Assembly: GCA_020284085.1 (NCBI GenBank)
Contig: JACEVL010000208.1
Span: 681,001-745,000 of the forward strand
From: Aporrectodea caliginosa
Taxonomy: Eukaryota > Annelida > Clitellata > Crassiclitellata > Lumbricidae
Direction of reading: 5' to 3'
DNA length: 64,000 nt
Part shown: piece by piece, positions 21,829 through 31,815 of the stretch
How positions within the stretch are numbered: position 1 is the stretch's first letter
Layout: each line of letters begins with the position of its first letter
Notes under the pieces: generated by a model
Database searches by the model: none
What the model was told of the DNA's origin: nothing
What the model saw: the letters and a program-made list of their open reading frames with translations, nothing else
Program-made: the position numbers and the translations under genes

Positions 21829-22309
21829 TGTCACGACAACTCGTCGAACGACATTTCGTCTACGACACTTCGTCGAGCGACAATTCGTCGAACGACATTT
21901 CGTCTACTAAGTTATTTGATATTGTCACTTTAAAATGGAAGCTGGATTGACGAAAAAACTGTTTCCCGAAATGGAAGTGGGATTGATGAAAACATTCCTG
22001 TGTTGAAATAGAAGCTGAATTGATCTAAATAATTTTTCACGTAAAAATAAGCTGGAAATCAAACTGGATGCATGGATGAAAATAGGTTTCCATTCAACAG
22101 AAGCTGGATTGAAGAAAATAATCTTGTCAGTAATTAGAAGCTGGATTCCTGAGAATATATAGCACGTTTTAGCGAAACTATAAGAAAGCGGCCTCTGTTG
22201 ATTAGCCGTAATGGATACAGATACACTAGTAGACGAAATGTCGTTATACGAATTGTCGTAGACGAAGTGTCGTTATACGAAATGTCGTTCGACGAGTTGT
22301 CGCGGAACC
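21829..22309. mobile_element. MITE-like element with long TIRs made of ACGACATTTCGT units
   Basis: ATCGAGAG is duplicated at 21821-21828 and 22310-22317. The ~80-bp arms are inverted copies built from short units (CGACAACTCGTCGAACGAC, ACATTTCGTCTACGACA). Between the arms is the same AGAAGCTGGATTGA tandem core seen at 18542-19037. It is inserted in the LINE at 21550-23055. Confidence 0.93.
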
Positions 22310-23055
22310 ATCGAGAGCCCCTAGCACTAAGGACAGGACAGCAGAGCTCACGAAGATAGGCAGGAGCGAAACCTAGTAAGCAGCGCCAGACTAGGGCAGC
22401 TGTTCTGTACGCAATCCACTGCTCAGAGGGGAGCCAGTGGAGAACGTCGAGCATGTATCCAGAGATATGGTCATATTTTGGTATGCGGCCAATAAGGCGG
22501 GCAGCAGAACGCAGGATCCGATCCAAGCACCCCAGTCGAACAGCCGGGAGGCCAGCATAAAGTGAACAACAGTAATCAAGTCTGGTTGTGACAAAGGCAT
22601 GGACAAGAGTGGAAGCAGCAGTAGCAGTGAGTGAGCGGGCGACAGTGCGAAGCTGACGCAATTGGTAGAAGCAGTCACGGCTAAGGAGGTTGATATGGGG
22701 AGCAAAGGAGAGCTCTCGGTCCAATGTGACGCCCAGGTCGCGCACAACAGAGGAGAAGGTGAAAAGAGGAAAGGCGGCAGCGAGGGCGACCATGTCTAGC
22801 TTAGCCAGTTGCTGGCGGGTGCCCAGCCAGATGAACTGGGTTTTAGCAGAGTTTAGCCGCAGCCGGTTGGACGACATCCAGGTCTCAAAGGCTCCCATGA
22901 TCGAGCTCATAGCCCGAGTGGTCGCTATAGCGTCAGAGGCAGAGCAATGCAAGTAGGCCTGGACATCGTCTGCATATAGCTGGGCCAAAGCAGAATAAGA
23001 GGCGAGCAGTGAGGCAAGGTCAGAAGTGTAGATAAGGTAGAGGAGAGGTCCCAAG
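22310..23055 (-). pseudogene. LINE reverse transcriptase, C-terminal half
   Basis: Open frame from the truncation point: VLGPLLYLIYTSDL, then AQLYADDVQAYLHC (catalytic YADD intact), RLNSAKTQFIWLG, VRDLGVTLDRELSFAPHI, TRLDYCCSLYAGLP and LDVLHWLPSEQWI. These are RT blocks 4-7 and the thumb of a CR1/L2/Rex-like LINE. Its C-terminus continues on the far side of the nested element (21640-21820, minus), ending near the KTVLFGRAG peptide. It is truncated and split, so not functional. Confidence 0.88.
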
Positions 23056-23059
23056 ACAT

Positions 23060-23794
23060 GTGTCAGTTTTAAAATAAATAAAATCAAACACTATTTCATA
23101 TCCTGACCAACCATGGATGTGTTGCATGTTTGAAGAAGTGTTGGTGTTTTGTCTGTCAAAATAAACTGAACATTTAACACTTTTGTCCCTTTAACTGTTA
23201 AGTTACAGCAATGAAACATGTACCAGTATATTTCAGTTTTATTGCCTTTTACATTTAGAGAAAAGGTCTAAATCATATATTACTAACTATACAGTCAGCT
23301 GCAGACATAGAACATTTTGATAGTATAGTGTAACAGCATTCAGCCTACTCAATGATTTTTAGCAGTGAAATTATATTGTGTATTATGATCAAACATGCTA
23401 ATATTGAGTTGCTTCTCTTTTTAGAAAGTGCCTGAAGAAAAGAAAAACAACTTCAAGTACAGTCATGAAGTAGGCTTTCAGTCATAAAAATTCAAAAGAG
23501 AGGAGGCTCTCTTACTTAATCAAGAACATATAAGTGGATTCATTTGTCTGAAGCCGCAACTAGAAAAGTCGGAAAGTGTGCCTAAAGGAAGCCTTTCGTA
23601 CATCTTTATCAAGAACATTTACGTGGATTAATTTGCTGAACCCGTGACCAAAAATTTACATGAGCGACTTAATCTGAGAAATCATACCGCTGTCATTTAT
23701 ATCAGAAATATTTTATGGAAATAGGTTCTACGAGAATCTGCGCGAAAACCCACCACTATACACTTCACAAAGTCTGTTCTAACAGAAATCAGTC
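23060..23794 (+). promoter_or_regulatory. 5' region of zinc-finger gene 1, conserved in the array
   Basis: Blocks such as GCACTATTTCATATCCTGACC, AGAGAGGAGGCTCTCTTAC and ATTTATATCAGAAAT are shared with 34950-35840 and partly 41700-42340. TTGCTTCTCTTTTTAG at 23424 could be a 3' splice site for a 5' UTR exon, but units 2 and 3 lack the AG. No core promoter is evident. Confidence 0.4.
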
Positions 23795-26209
23795 ATGTAT
23801 GTGGGCACTCTGAAAAGCCACATAAAAACCCAAACTTGTGAGAAACCATACAAATGCCACTTGTGTGAGAAAGCATTTGCTGAAAGTACTACACTGAAAG
23901 AGCATTTGAAAACCCATACTGGAGAGAAGCCATACAAATGCCACTTATGTGAGAAAGCATTTGCTAGCTGCAGTTGTCTGAAAATTCATATGCGAACCCA
24001 CACTGGAGAGAAACCATACAAATGCCACTTATGTGAGAAAGCATTTGCTGTAAGTACTACACTGAAAAGGCATTTCAGAACCCATACTGGAGAGAAGCCA
24101 TACAAGTGCCAGGTATGCAAAAAATCGTTTGCTGAAGATAGTCATCTGAAAAGGCACACGAGAACCCATACAGGAGAAAAACCATACATATGTCAGTTAT
24201 GTAACAAATCATTTGGTGAAAATGTTTTTCTGAAATATCACATGAGAACACATACTGTAGAGAAACCATACAAATGCCAGTTATGTGAGAAATCGTTTGC
24301 TCTCAATGATACTCTGCGAAGACACTTGAGAATTCATACTGGAGAGAAGCCATACAAGTGTCACTTATGTGATAAAGCATTTTCTGAAAGTAATACACTG
24401 AAAAAGCATTTGAGAACCCATACTGGAGAGAAGCCATACAAGTGCCAGTTATGTGATAAAGCATTTGCTGAAAGTAATACACTGAAACAGCATTTGAAAA
24501 CCCATACTGGAGAGAAGCCATACAAGTGCCAGTTATGTGAGAAAGCATTTGCTGAACGTGTTACAATGAAAAGGCATTTGAGAACCCATACTGGAGAGAA
24601 GTTATACAAGTGTCACTTATGTGAGAAAGCATTCGCTGAAGATAGTCATCTGAAAAGGCACATGAGAACCCATACCGGAGAAAAACCATACATATGTCAG
24701 TTATGTAACAAATCATTTGGTGAAAATGTTTTTCTGAAATATCACATGAGAACACATACTGTAGAGAAACCATACAAATGCCAGTTATGTGAGAAATCGT
24801 TTGTTTACAATGATTCTCTGAGAAGACACGTGAGAAATCATACTGGAGAGAAGCCATACAAGTGTCACTTATGTGAGAAAGCATTTGCTGAAAGTAATAC
24901 ACTGAAAAAGCATTTGAGAATCCACACTGGAGAGAAGCCATACAAGTGTCACTTATGTGAGAAAGCATTTGCTGAATGTAGTAATCTGAAAATTCACATG
25001 CGAACCCATACTGGAGAGAAACCATACAAATGCCACTTATGTGAGAAAGCATTTGCTGAAAGTAATACACTGAAAAAGCATTTGCGAATCCACACTGGAG
25101 AGAAGCCATACAAGTGTCACTTATGTGAGAAAGCATTTGCTGGATATAGTTATCTGAAACTTCACATGAGAACCCATACTGGAGAGAAACCATGCAAATG
25201 CCACTTATGTGAAAAAGCATTTGGTGAAAGTAATACACTGAAAAAGCATTTGAGAACCCATACTGGAGAGAAGCCATACTATTGCCAGGTATGCAAAAAA
25301 TTGTTTCCTGTATATAGGAATCTGGAAAGGCACATGAGAACCCATACTGGCGAGAAACCATACAAATGCCAGTTATGTGAGAAATCGTTTGCTTTCAAAG
25401 ATACTCTGAGAAGGCACTTGAGAATTCATACTGGAGAGACGCCATACAAGTGTCACTTATGTCAGAAATCATTTGCCGAGAGTTGTAGTCTGAGAATGCA
25501 CAAAAGAATTCATACAGGCGAGAAGCCATACAAGTGCCAGTTATGTCAGAAATCATTTGCCAGGCATAGTTGTCTGAAAATGCACAGAAGAATTCATACA
25601 GGCGAGAAGCCATACGTGTGCCAGTTATGTCAGAAATCATTTGCCGAGTATTGTGGTCTGAGAGTGCACAAAAGAATTCATACAGGCGAGAAGCCATACA
25701 AGTGCCAGTTATGTCAGAAATCATTTGCAAGGCATAGTAGTCTGAGAATACACAAAAGTATTCATACAGGCGAGAAGCCATACCTGTGCCAGTTATGTGA
25801 GAAATCGTTTGCTCAACATGGTGCTCTGAAAAGGCACGTGAAAATTCATACTGGAGAGAAGCCATACAAGTGCCAGTTTTGTCAGAAATCATTCGCTGGG
25901 CATAGTAGTCAGAGAATGCACAAAAGGATTCATACAGGCGAGAGGCCATACAAGTGCCAATTATGTCAGAAATCATTCGCTAGACGTGATCACCTGAACA
26001 ACCACTTGAGATGCCATACTGGGGAGAAACCACACAAATGCCAGTCATGTGAGAAGTCATATGCTATAGTACACTCTCTTAAGAAGCATATAAAAATCCA
26101 TACTGGGGAGAAACCATACATTTGTCTGTTATGTAACAAATCATTTAGACAAGGTGATCGTATGCAATGTCACATGAAAGCCCATGCTAAAGATACACCA
26201 CAGTTTTGA
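23795..26209 (+). CDS. Poly-C2H2 zinc-finger protein, 28 fingers (unit 1)
   Basis: An intact 804-aa ORF. After an 18-residue leader that looks like the end of a finger (LKSHIKTQ), 28 consecutive 28-residue C2H2 fingers joined by TGEKP linkers fill the protein. It would be a nuclear sequence-specific DNA binder, as for KRAB-free poly-ZF families; no effector domain is visible in this exon. Fingers 1-18 are mostly of type HLCEKAF and 19-28 of type QLCQKSF. Fingers 4-6 (24101-24352) and 10-12 (24605-24856) are near-identical, including rare TVEKP linkers, so a six-finger block was duplicated internally. The ATG at 23795 is used because an in-frame TAA lies just upstream. An upstream exon adding an N-terminal domain is possible. 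Confidence 0.9.
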   Translation: MYVGTLKSHIKTQTCEKPYKCHLCEKAFAESTTLKEHLKTHTGEKPYKCHLCEKAFASCSCLKIHMRTHTGEKPYKCHLCEKAFAVSTTLKRHFRTHTGEKPYKCQVCKKSFAEDSHLKRHTRTHTGEKPYICQLCNKSFGENVFLKYHMRTHTVEKPYKCQLCEKSFALNDTLRRHLRIHTGEKPYKCHLCDKAFSESNTLKKHLRTHTGEKPYKCQLCDKAFAESNTLKQHLKTHTGEKPYKCQLCEKAFAERVTMKRHLRTHTGEKLYKCHLCEKAFAEDSHLKRHMRTHTGEKPYICQLCNKSFGENVFLKYHMRTHTVEKPYKCQLCEKSFVYNDSLRRHVRNHTGEKPYKCHLCEKAFAESNTLKKHLRIHTGEKPYKCHLCEKAFAECSNLKIHMRTHTGEKPYKCHLCEKAFAESNTLKKHLRIHTGEKPYKCHLCEKAFAGYSYLKLHMRTHTGEKPCKCHLCEKAFGESNTLKKHLRTHTGEKPYYCQVCKKLFPVYRNLERHMRTHTGEKPYKCQLCEKSFAFKDTLRRHLRIHTGETPYKCHLCQKSFAESCSLRMHKRIHTGEKPYKCQLCQKSFARHSCLKMHRRIHTGEKPYVCQLCQKSFAEYCGLRVHKRIHTGEKPYKCQLCQKSFARHSSLRIHKSIHTGEKPYLCQLCEKSFAQHGALKRHVKIHTGEKPYKCQFCQKSFAGHSSQRMHKRIHTGERPYKCQLCQKSFARRDHLNNHLRCHTGEKPHKCQSCEKSYAIVHSLKKHIKIHTGEKPYICLLCNKSFRQGDRMQCHMKAHAKDTPQF

Positions 26210-27457
26210 GATATTTGTCTAAAGGTTTCCCTGTAGTTTGCAGCCTAAAGAATCACAAAATAAACCACACAGATGAGAAACTGAACATTTGTTTGTCACA
26301 CAAGACGAGCGGTCATTGTGGTATTCTTTAACAAGAATGGTTCTTCAGCCAATCCAGTTTAAATGTGCTTGTATACAACCTCATGATCTATTTGGAATGT
26401 GAAGTAGGCTACATTCTAACATTTCTGATCAATGCTTTTATTCAGTAGTACAGACATTATTGAAGAGCCATATGAAAGTTTATGAAGGAATATGCGTTAT
26501 GATTCTAATGACATTCAACGTCCTCTGACGAAAATTGAAGATCGAGAAGACTGCTAATCAACCGAGGATACAAGAGTTTGTAGCTAAATCTTTTTGATGT
26601 GCTACAAGCGATGACATGCTTGAAGTAGAGAAGTAATTTCTAGACCGAGAACTTTTATTTTAAAGGAGATTTGTGAAATTTATGTTCTGTTTTATGAAAA
26701 ACTGGACATTAAGTGGATTTTCTCCATCTAAGGAGTTTTAAGTTGTTGACCTGGGTTGAAAATTATAATTGCCTATAGTTTAAACTTGTTTTGTGCTGAA
26801 CAAGGGCGTAAATTTGTCCTACAAAGTGGTGCTGACCAATCCCCTCTTCCTTCCCTCGCTTCCCTCCATCCCTTCAATACCCGCCCGTGTACTCCCTTCT
26901 GTCAACTACAGCAAGATGGATGATGTCACCAATTCATGCAACATAAACCGTAAGTAAGTAAGCTAACGTGACGACCTCTGCCAGTATGCAAGAATATATC
27001 ACCGTTAGGGCCTAATTGTCTCCTTGAACTCGCTGCCAAGCAGAATAACATTGCCATTTCGCAAAATGTAGGCCTATATCAGGTGAGAGCCCACAAGCGG
27101 TGGTTACCGGACACCATCGTCAAAGTATAAATTAAGTTACACCTATGGCCATGACCCATGGGTATGAAGTGTTAGCCACTTCACCTTTCTTAGCCTCGGC
27201 ATATGAGGCTACTGACCAGCCCATCACCTCACCATCTGGCTTTCAAACGGACAGTATTCGGTCAGTGTGCTCTTTATGGCTCAGTTCACCAACTGAAAAT
27301 TTATATAGCGCTAATCAGGAAAATCTCGCTAGTAAGGGTTTCATTACAAAGATGCTTTGCATGTGTTAGGTACGAACGCCAAACTTAAATATGCAAGGTC
27401 ATTCGTGCGGTAACCTTGTTCTCAGTTGCGCAATTGTCTGCGATCGAGAGGTCCCTA
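26210..27457. repeat. 3' flank of zinc-finger unit 1, shared by all units
   Basis: GATGACATGCTTGAAGTAGAG, AACTGGACATTAAGTGGATT, CAACTACAGCAAGATGGATG and CACTTCACCTTTCTTAGCCT recur after the other two genes (37380-38860 and 44196-45010). The block includes 3' UTR and intergenic DNA. No polyadenylation site is assigned. Confidence 0.8.
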
Positions 27458-27465
27458 GTTGTGTT

Positions 27466-27903
27466 CAGGCCCGTATCCAGACTTCCAGAGTCAAATTCAA
27501 GACGAGGCAAATCCCCCTCCCATTCCCGTTCTTTGACCTCCGCTTTCATATCCTTACCTCAGTGCATATTAAATCTGTTAAAATTTTTAACAGATTTGGA
27601 CTACTGGGACAAAGTCTGCCCCGACTGTACTTTAATGTAAACTAACATCAGTGGCATAACTAGGGGTTCGTGCGCCCGGGGCAAGACTTTCCGGAAAATT
27701 TTCTTTCTTAGTTTCGCCAAAATAATTTCTAATGACCTTTTTTTTAGAAGATGCCAGGCAAAGTAATGACATATTCTAATTACTCTTTACATGATATTTT
27801 AATTCTCATGTCGAAGTACGACGAGGCATGCCTCGTCTTGCCTCGTCTTGAGAATTACACCGAGGCACTCGCCTCGTCTTGCCTCTAACTGGCTACGGGC
27901 CTG
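27466..27903. mobile_element. hAT-like MITE at the unit 1 / unit 2 border
   Basis: Ends CAGGCCCGTATCCAG and CTGGCTACGGGCCTG, with GTTGTGTT at 27458-27465 and 27904-27911. AAGACGAGGCAA motifs lie near the left end and, inverted several times, near the right. A different MITE end, CAGTGGCATAACTAGGGG, lies inside at 27651. Confidence 0.93.
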
Positions 27904-27911
27904 GTTGTGTT

Positions 27912-27985
27912 ATAGGTCTACTGTAAAATCTAGACGTGATGAGTGTAGAAGTTGAGTATCTGCCGCGATCTGTCGTTAATGGTCT
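27912..27985. repeat. Head of zinc-finger unit 2, cut off by insertions
   Basis: CTAGACGTGATGAGTGTAGA and GTTGAGTATCTGCC match 17850-17910 and 40410-40500. The rest of the unit resumes near 33385, after a full LINE and another repeat. Confidence 0.8.
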
Positions 27986-30900
27986 AATGATTTGTCGATT
28001 CCGGGAGCCAGCGGACGTGTGGGCGCTCTTAAACTTTCACCGTCTTCTCTAACTTTTGACGTCCCCTTCAACATGGCCAAGTATCTTTTGTTCTGGATTA
28101 CTCTTCTTCATCACGTGAGTCCGTTCCATTACTTTTCATTACATTTAAACCCATCTCTCGCTCAATATTTGACTGGCATCATGCATCCTTTGTCAAGTTT
28201 TCATCAGCAGCCATAGACCCTCCATGACTCATCGCATCTTCTCCATTTTCCGCATAGCATGAATCTGTCAATCATCCTCCTCCTCCTCAGCTTTAGGTAC
28301 CAGACTGCATACCATATCCAGTTCCACCCCTCCAACCCCTCCATGACCTACATACCGTTCACACCCAGACATCATAACCCCGCCTCTTTTTTCACAGCAA
28401 CAAGGCAACATGGCCACATGTCCTATATTCCTTTGTCGTTCTTCCTCACTGTTGGCCGCAAAAGACCACTTCAGCTTCCAACCCACCTTAGTTTCTTCGC
28501 CATGCTAATCCTTCTCTCTGGTGACACGCACGTGAATCCTGGTCCGATTAATATGTATTCCGCGTCTTGTCCTCCTCCTCCTCCTCCTCCTTCTCCTCCT
28601 CCTCCTCCTAATGCATTAGCTCAAGACACAAACAATAACAAATTTTTACTATGCTCCCTAAACATCCGCTCATTAGTTCAACCTACACACTCTGCCGAAA
28701 TTAACGACCTGGCTCAATCCTCGCACCCTCCAGACCTATTTGCTTTGACTGAAACCTGGTTCAATTTCACTACAACTCTTCCTCAATATCAAGACTGTAT
28801 CCCTCCTGGTTACCATCTCCATAGTACTCCTCGTCCCTCAAAATCGCAAACCGGTACGAACACCACTGGTGGGGGCATTGCGTTTCTGACTAGAGAACCT
28901 TCCACCGTCCTTCACTCACCTGGCTACTGTTTTCGCTCCTTTGAATGCGCCTCAATTACTCTAAAACTCCCTAACACAATACTAACCATTTTCAATGTCT
29001 ACCGCCCTCCTTCCTCCTCCTCATACTCAAGTCCTACATCCGTCTTCTTGCAAGAATTCACAACCTTACTCTCTACTGCTGCCACTACTCCTCATGAATT
29101 CCTGATCACGGGGGATTTTAACATACATGTAGATAATCCCTCTGACTCATTTGCCTCAGAATTTCTCACGCTCTTGTCATCTACTAACCTAGTTCAACAT
29201 GTCAATTTCCCCACCCATTGTCACAACCATACACTTGACCTCATCATCACATCATCTGTCTCAAAGTTATCGCCCGATATCTCTTTCTCTTTTGACACAC
29301 CTTCCGATCATTACCCTATCTTCACACGCCTCAACATACTTCCTGTTCCACTTCCTGACCCCGTCTCTCATTCATCCCGCCGCATCAGCTCCATAAACAT
29401 TGAAGCCTTCACACAAGATCTTTCCTCGTCAGACCTCGTCCTAAATCCTCCATCCTCTCTCGATGACCTACTGTCTTCCTACAACACCACTCTCTCCATG
29501 CTCCTTGACAAGCACGCTCCTATTATCACCAAATCCGGCTCCCACTCCAAGAACCCTTGGTATAATTCATATCTCCAGTCCTTCAAAGCTTTCCGTCGAC
29601 GCCTTGAGCGCACTTACAAACGAACCCGTGATCCTCAACTTCTATCTACCCTAAAATCAGCCACAAATAAATACCATCACCTTCTGGCTACGGCTAAAAA
29701 GAGGTTTTACTCCTCACTAGTTCAATCCCGTTCTTCTAATCCTCGCCTTCTTTGGAAAACTATTAACCAACTCCTCCACCGGAACTCCTCAAGCCCACTT
29801 CCAAACTCTCTTCCACCTTCCTCAATAGCTGAGTCGTTTTGTTCCTTCTTCTCTGGCAAAATTACTACCCTCCGTCTCTCTCTTCAATCACTACTCTCAA
29901 AAACCACCATCGATTCACCTTCAGATACTCCTCCCACCACTCACGACCGTCCACCCTCCCCACCTCGATCATCATTATCTGTCTTCCAACCAACGTCAGA
30001 GATTGAAATATCCCATCTGTTACAATCTCTTCCAAATAAGCAGTGTGAACTTGACCCTATACCTACCTCCTTACTGAAAGACTGCTCATCTATTCTCGTT
30101 CCCATCATCACCAAAATAATCAACCTCTCCTTGTCTACTGGCAATTTTCCCCTCCTCTTCAAACATTCTTTAGTCACTCCACTTCTCAAGAAACCATCAC
30201 TTGATAAAGAAATCCTTTCAAACTACCGACCTGTCTCCAACCTGTCATTCATCTCTAAACTAACCGAACGCATAGTCCTGTCTCGGATAAATGATTACCT
30301 GACTTCAAACTCACTCCTTAACCCGCACCAGTCTGGTTTTACCAAGCGGCACTCAACCGAAACCCTTCTCACTTGCCTCTACAATAAACTTGTTTCTGCC
30401 ATTTCTCATCAACAAGTCTCCTGTCTGTGCCTCCTTGATATTTCTGCAGCTTTCGACACCATTGACCACAACATATTACTCCAAAGACTGTCTACCTGGT
30501 TCGGTTTTACAGACACTGCTCTCCTCTGGATTCAGACCTATCTCTCTTCCCGCTCTTTCTCTGTTAAAACACCAGAAACCTCATCGCAATCATGCCCTCT
30601 CACCTGTGGTGTTCCGCAAGGTTCTGTTCTTGGGCCCCTATTGTTCATCCTTTACACTACTCCACTCAGCTCACTCATCAAAGCATCCTCAGTTGACCAT
30701 CACCTATACGCTGACGACACCCAATTATTCATTTCATTCTCTCCCAGCAGCTTCGCAGACTCCATAGATCATCTTCTTGTTGTGGTAAAACAAATCTCCT
30801 CCTGGATGACTTCAAACATGTTGTGCCTCAACCCCTCTAAAACTGAATTCATTCTTATAGGCCTCCGTGAGCAACTCAAGAAAATTCCAGATCCCTCTAT

Positions 30901-31815
30901 TTCCCTCAGCCTTGACTCTGTATCCACTCACACATTCATAGCAAATTCTCCTGTCCGCAACCTAGGTGTGACTTTTGACCAGAATCTTAGCTTTTCCGAT
31001 CACATCACCCATCTTTCCCGTTCTTGCTTCATGCACATCCGTGACCTGCGTAGAATTCGCCCTATGCTTGACTTCAAAACCTCATCAACAATCGCCACAT
31101 CAATAGTTCACGCTAAATTAGATTACTGCAATGCTCTCTTTCTCAACATAGATACCACTCAAATTAATCGCCTCCAAGCCATTCAGAATGCCCTCGCCCG
31201 TGCTGTCACCAAAACCCCCAAACACCACCACATCACACCTGTCTTGAAATCACTCCACTGGCTCAAAATTCCTGAACGAATAGAATATAAAGTCCTATCT
31301 CTCACCTACAATACGCTTCAATCCTCTCAGCCCTCGTATCTCCGTCAGTTGTTCTCGGTCCAACCTCTTCGTTCAACCCGTTCATCTTCCACCCTCACAC
31401 TGCTCCGCCCTTCCGTCACCTCATCGCTTAAATTTGCAAATCGTTCCATAGCCATAGCTGTCCCGCCTCTTTGGAACAAACTCCCGCCTGTGCTACGACA
31501 AATATCCGATCCATTCTATGAACTCACCAAAACCTCACCTCTTGCTATCTCTCCACAGGTCTTCCACTCAAAACTGAAAACACTGCTTTTTCACAAATCC
31601 TATCCCGATTCCTTCTCTTCCCTCACCTTCCTCGCCATTTCAACTCTAAGCATCATCCACCTTAGCCGTCTGACTGTCTGCCTGCCTGACTCTCTGGATT
31701 TTGACCCCCTGCCTATCGATTCTGTTTTGGTTAAGCGCCTGTGAATAAGCTGGTTCCCGCGACTTCGCTTTTGTGGGCGCTGTAGAAATATCGAGTTTAC
31801 GATTACGATTAGCAT
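27986..31815 (+). mobile_element. Near full-length non-LTR retrotransposon (CR1/L2/Rex1-like)
   Basis: A ~270-bp 5' region, one long ORF and a very short 3' end ending TTTACGATTACGATTAG. The 3' end has the stem GCGCCTGTGAATAAGCTGG and GTGGGCGCTGTAGAAAT, which recurs as isolated tails at 13087, 39192, 40262, 50498, 52507 and 53567. The 5' boundary is inferred from the break in unit 2 homology near 27985. I could not resolve a target duplication. Confidence 0.85.
28259..31744 (+). CDS. LINE ORF: 2A-like motif, APE endonuclease and reverse transcriptase
   Basis: An uninterrupted 1161-aa ORF for the enzyme of target-primed reverse transcription. Order: hydrophobic N-terminus (residues 3-12); LLSGDTHVNPGP (2A-like, GDTHVNPGP at 88-96); a polyproline run (105-117); apurinic endonuclease about 126-355 with NIRSL, TETWF, GDFNIHVD (D286) and SDHYP (349-352); RT about 590-870 with SNYRPVSNLS, LDISAAFDTIDH, GVPQGSVLGPLLFILY and YADD at 817-820; then thumb and C-terminal blocks KLDYCNALF, LHWLKIPERI and PPLWNKLPP. 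All catalytic residues I can check are present, so it may be recently active. No zinc knuckle is seen. The stop is inside the 3' stem-loop. Confidence 0.93.
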   Translation: MNLSIILLLLSFRYQTAYHIQFHPSNPSMTYIPFTPRHHNPASFFTATRQHGHMSYIPLSFFLTVGRKRPLQLPTHLSFFAMLILLSGDTHVNPGPINMYSASCPPPPPPPSPPPPPNALAQDTNNNKFLLCSLNIRSLVQPTHSAEINDLAQSSHPPDLFALTETWFNFTTTLPQYQDCIPPGYHLHSTPRPSKSQTGTNTTGGGIAFLTREPSTVLHSPGYCFRSFECASITLKLPNTILTIFNVYRPPSSSSYSSPTSVFLQEFTTLLSTAATTPHEFLITGDFNIHVDNPSDSFASEFLTLLSSTNLVQHVNFPTHCHNHTLDLIITSSVSKLSPDISFSFDTPSDHYPIFTRLNILPVPLPDPVSHSSRRISSINIEAFTQDLSSSDLVLNPPSSLDDLLSSYNTTLSMLLDKHAPIITKSGSHSKNPWYNSYLQSFKAFRRRLERTYKRTRDPQLLSTLKSATNKYHHLLATAKKRFYSSLVQSRSSNPRLLWKTINQLLHRNSSSPLPNSLPPSSIAESFCSFFSGKITTLRLSLQSLLSKTTIDSPSDTPPTTHDRPPSPPRSSLSVFQPTSEIEISHLLQSLPNKQCELDPIPTSLLKDCSSILVPIITKIINLSLSTGNFPLLFKHSLVTPLLKKPSLDKEILSNYRPVSNLSFISKLTERIVLSRINDYLTSNSLLNPHQSGFTKRHSTETLLTCLYNKLVSAISHQQVSCLCLLDISAAFDTIDHNILLQRLSTWFGFTDTALLWIQTYLSSRSFSVKTPETSSQSCPLTCGVPQGSVLGPLLFILYTTPLSSLIKASSVDHHLYADDTQLFISFSPSSFADSIDHLLVVVKQISSWMTSNMLCLNPSKTEFILIGLREQLKKIPDPSISLSLDSVSTHTFIANSPVRNLGVTFDQNLSFSDHITHLSRSCFMHIRDLRRIRPMLDFKTSSTIATSIVHAKLDYCNALFLNIDTTQINRLQAIQNALARAVTKTPKHHHITPVLKSLHWLKIPERIEYKVLSLTYNTLQSSQPSYLRQLFSVQPLRSTRSSSTLTLLRPSVTSSLKFANRSIAIAVPPLWNKLPPVLRQISDPFYELTKTSPLAISPQVFHSKLKTLLFHKSYPDSFSSLTFLAISTLSIIHLSRLTVCLPDSLDFDPLPIDSVLVKRL

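Larger units (their letters stand above)
21550..23055 (-). mobile_element. 5'-truncated LINE with (TGAA)n tail; empty sites in units 2 and 3
   Basis: ACAT flanks both sides (21546-21549 and 23056-23059). Units 2 and 3 keep the uninterrupted site AATAACACATGTGGCAG (34925) and AATAACAGATGTGACAG (41669). On the minus strand it holds the RT C-terminal half, then a 3' end GGAGCGCCTCTGAGTAG, AAGGGGCGCTATACAAAT and GAATGAATG. A MITE-like element is nested in it. This 3' end is the parent of the many short tails in the window and of the SINE tail at 15513. Confidence 0.92.

Noticed and set aside
24561..25361. Long minus-strand ORFs over the zinc-finger genes (266, 193, 221 aa and others)
   Set aside because: They mirror the 84-bp finger repeat, which happens to lack stops in antisense. 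The peptides are periodic and resemble nothing.
29941..30189. Minus-strand ORFs within the intact LINE
   Set aside because: Shadows of the endonuclease/RT frame.
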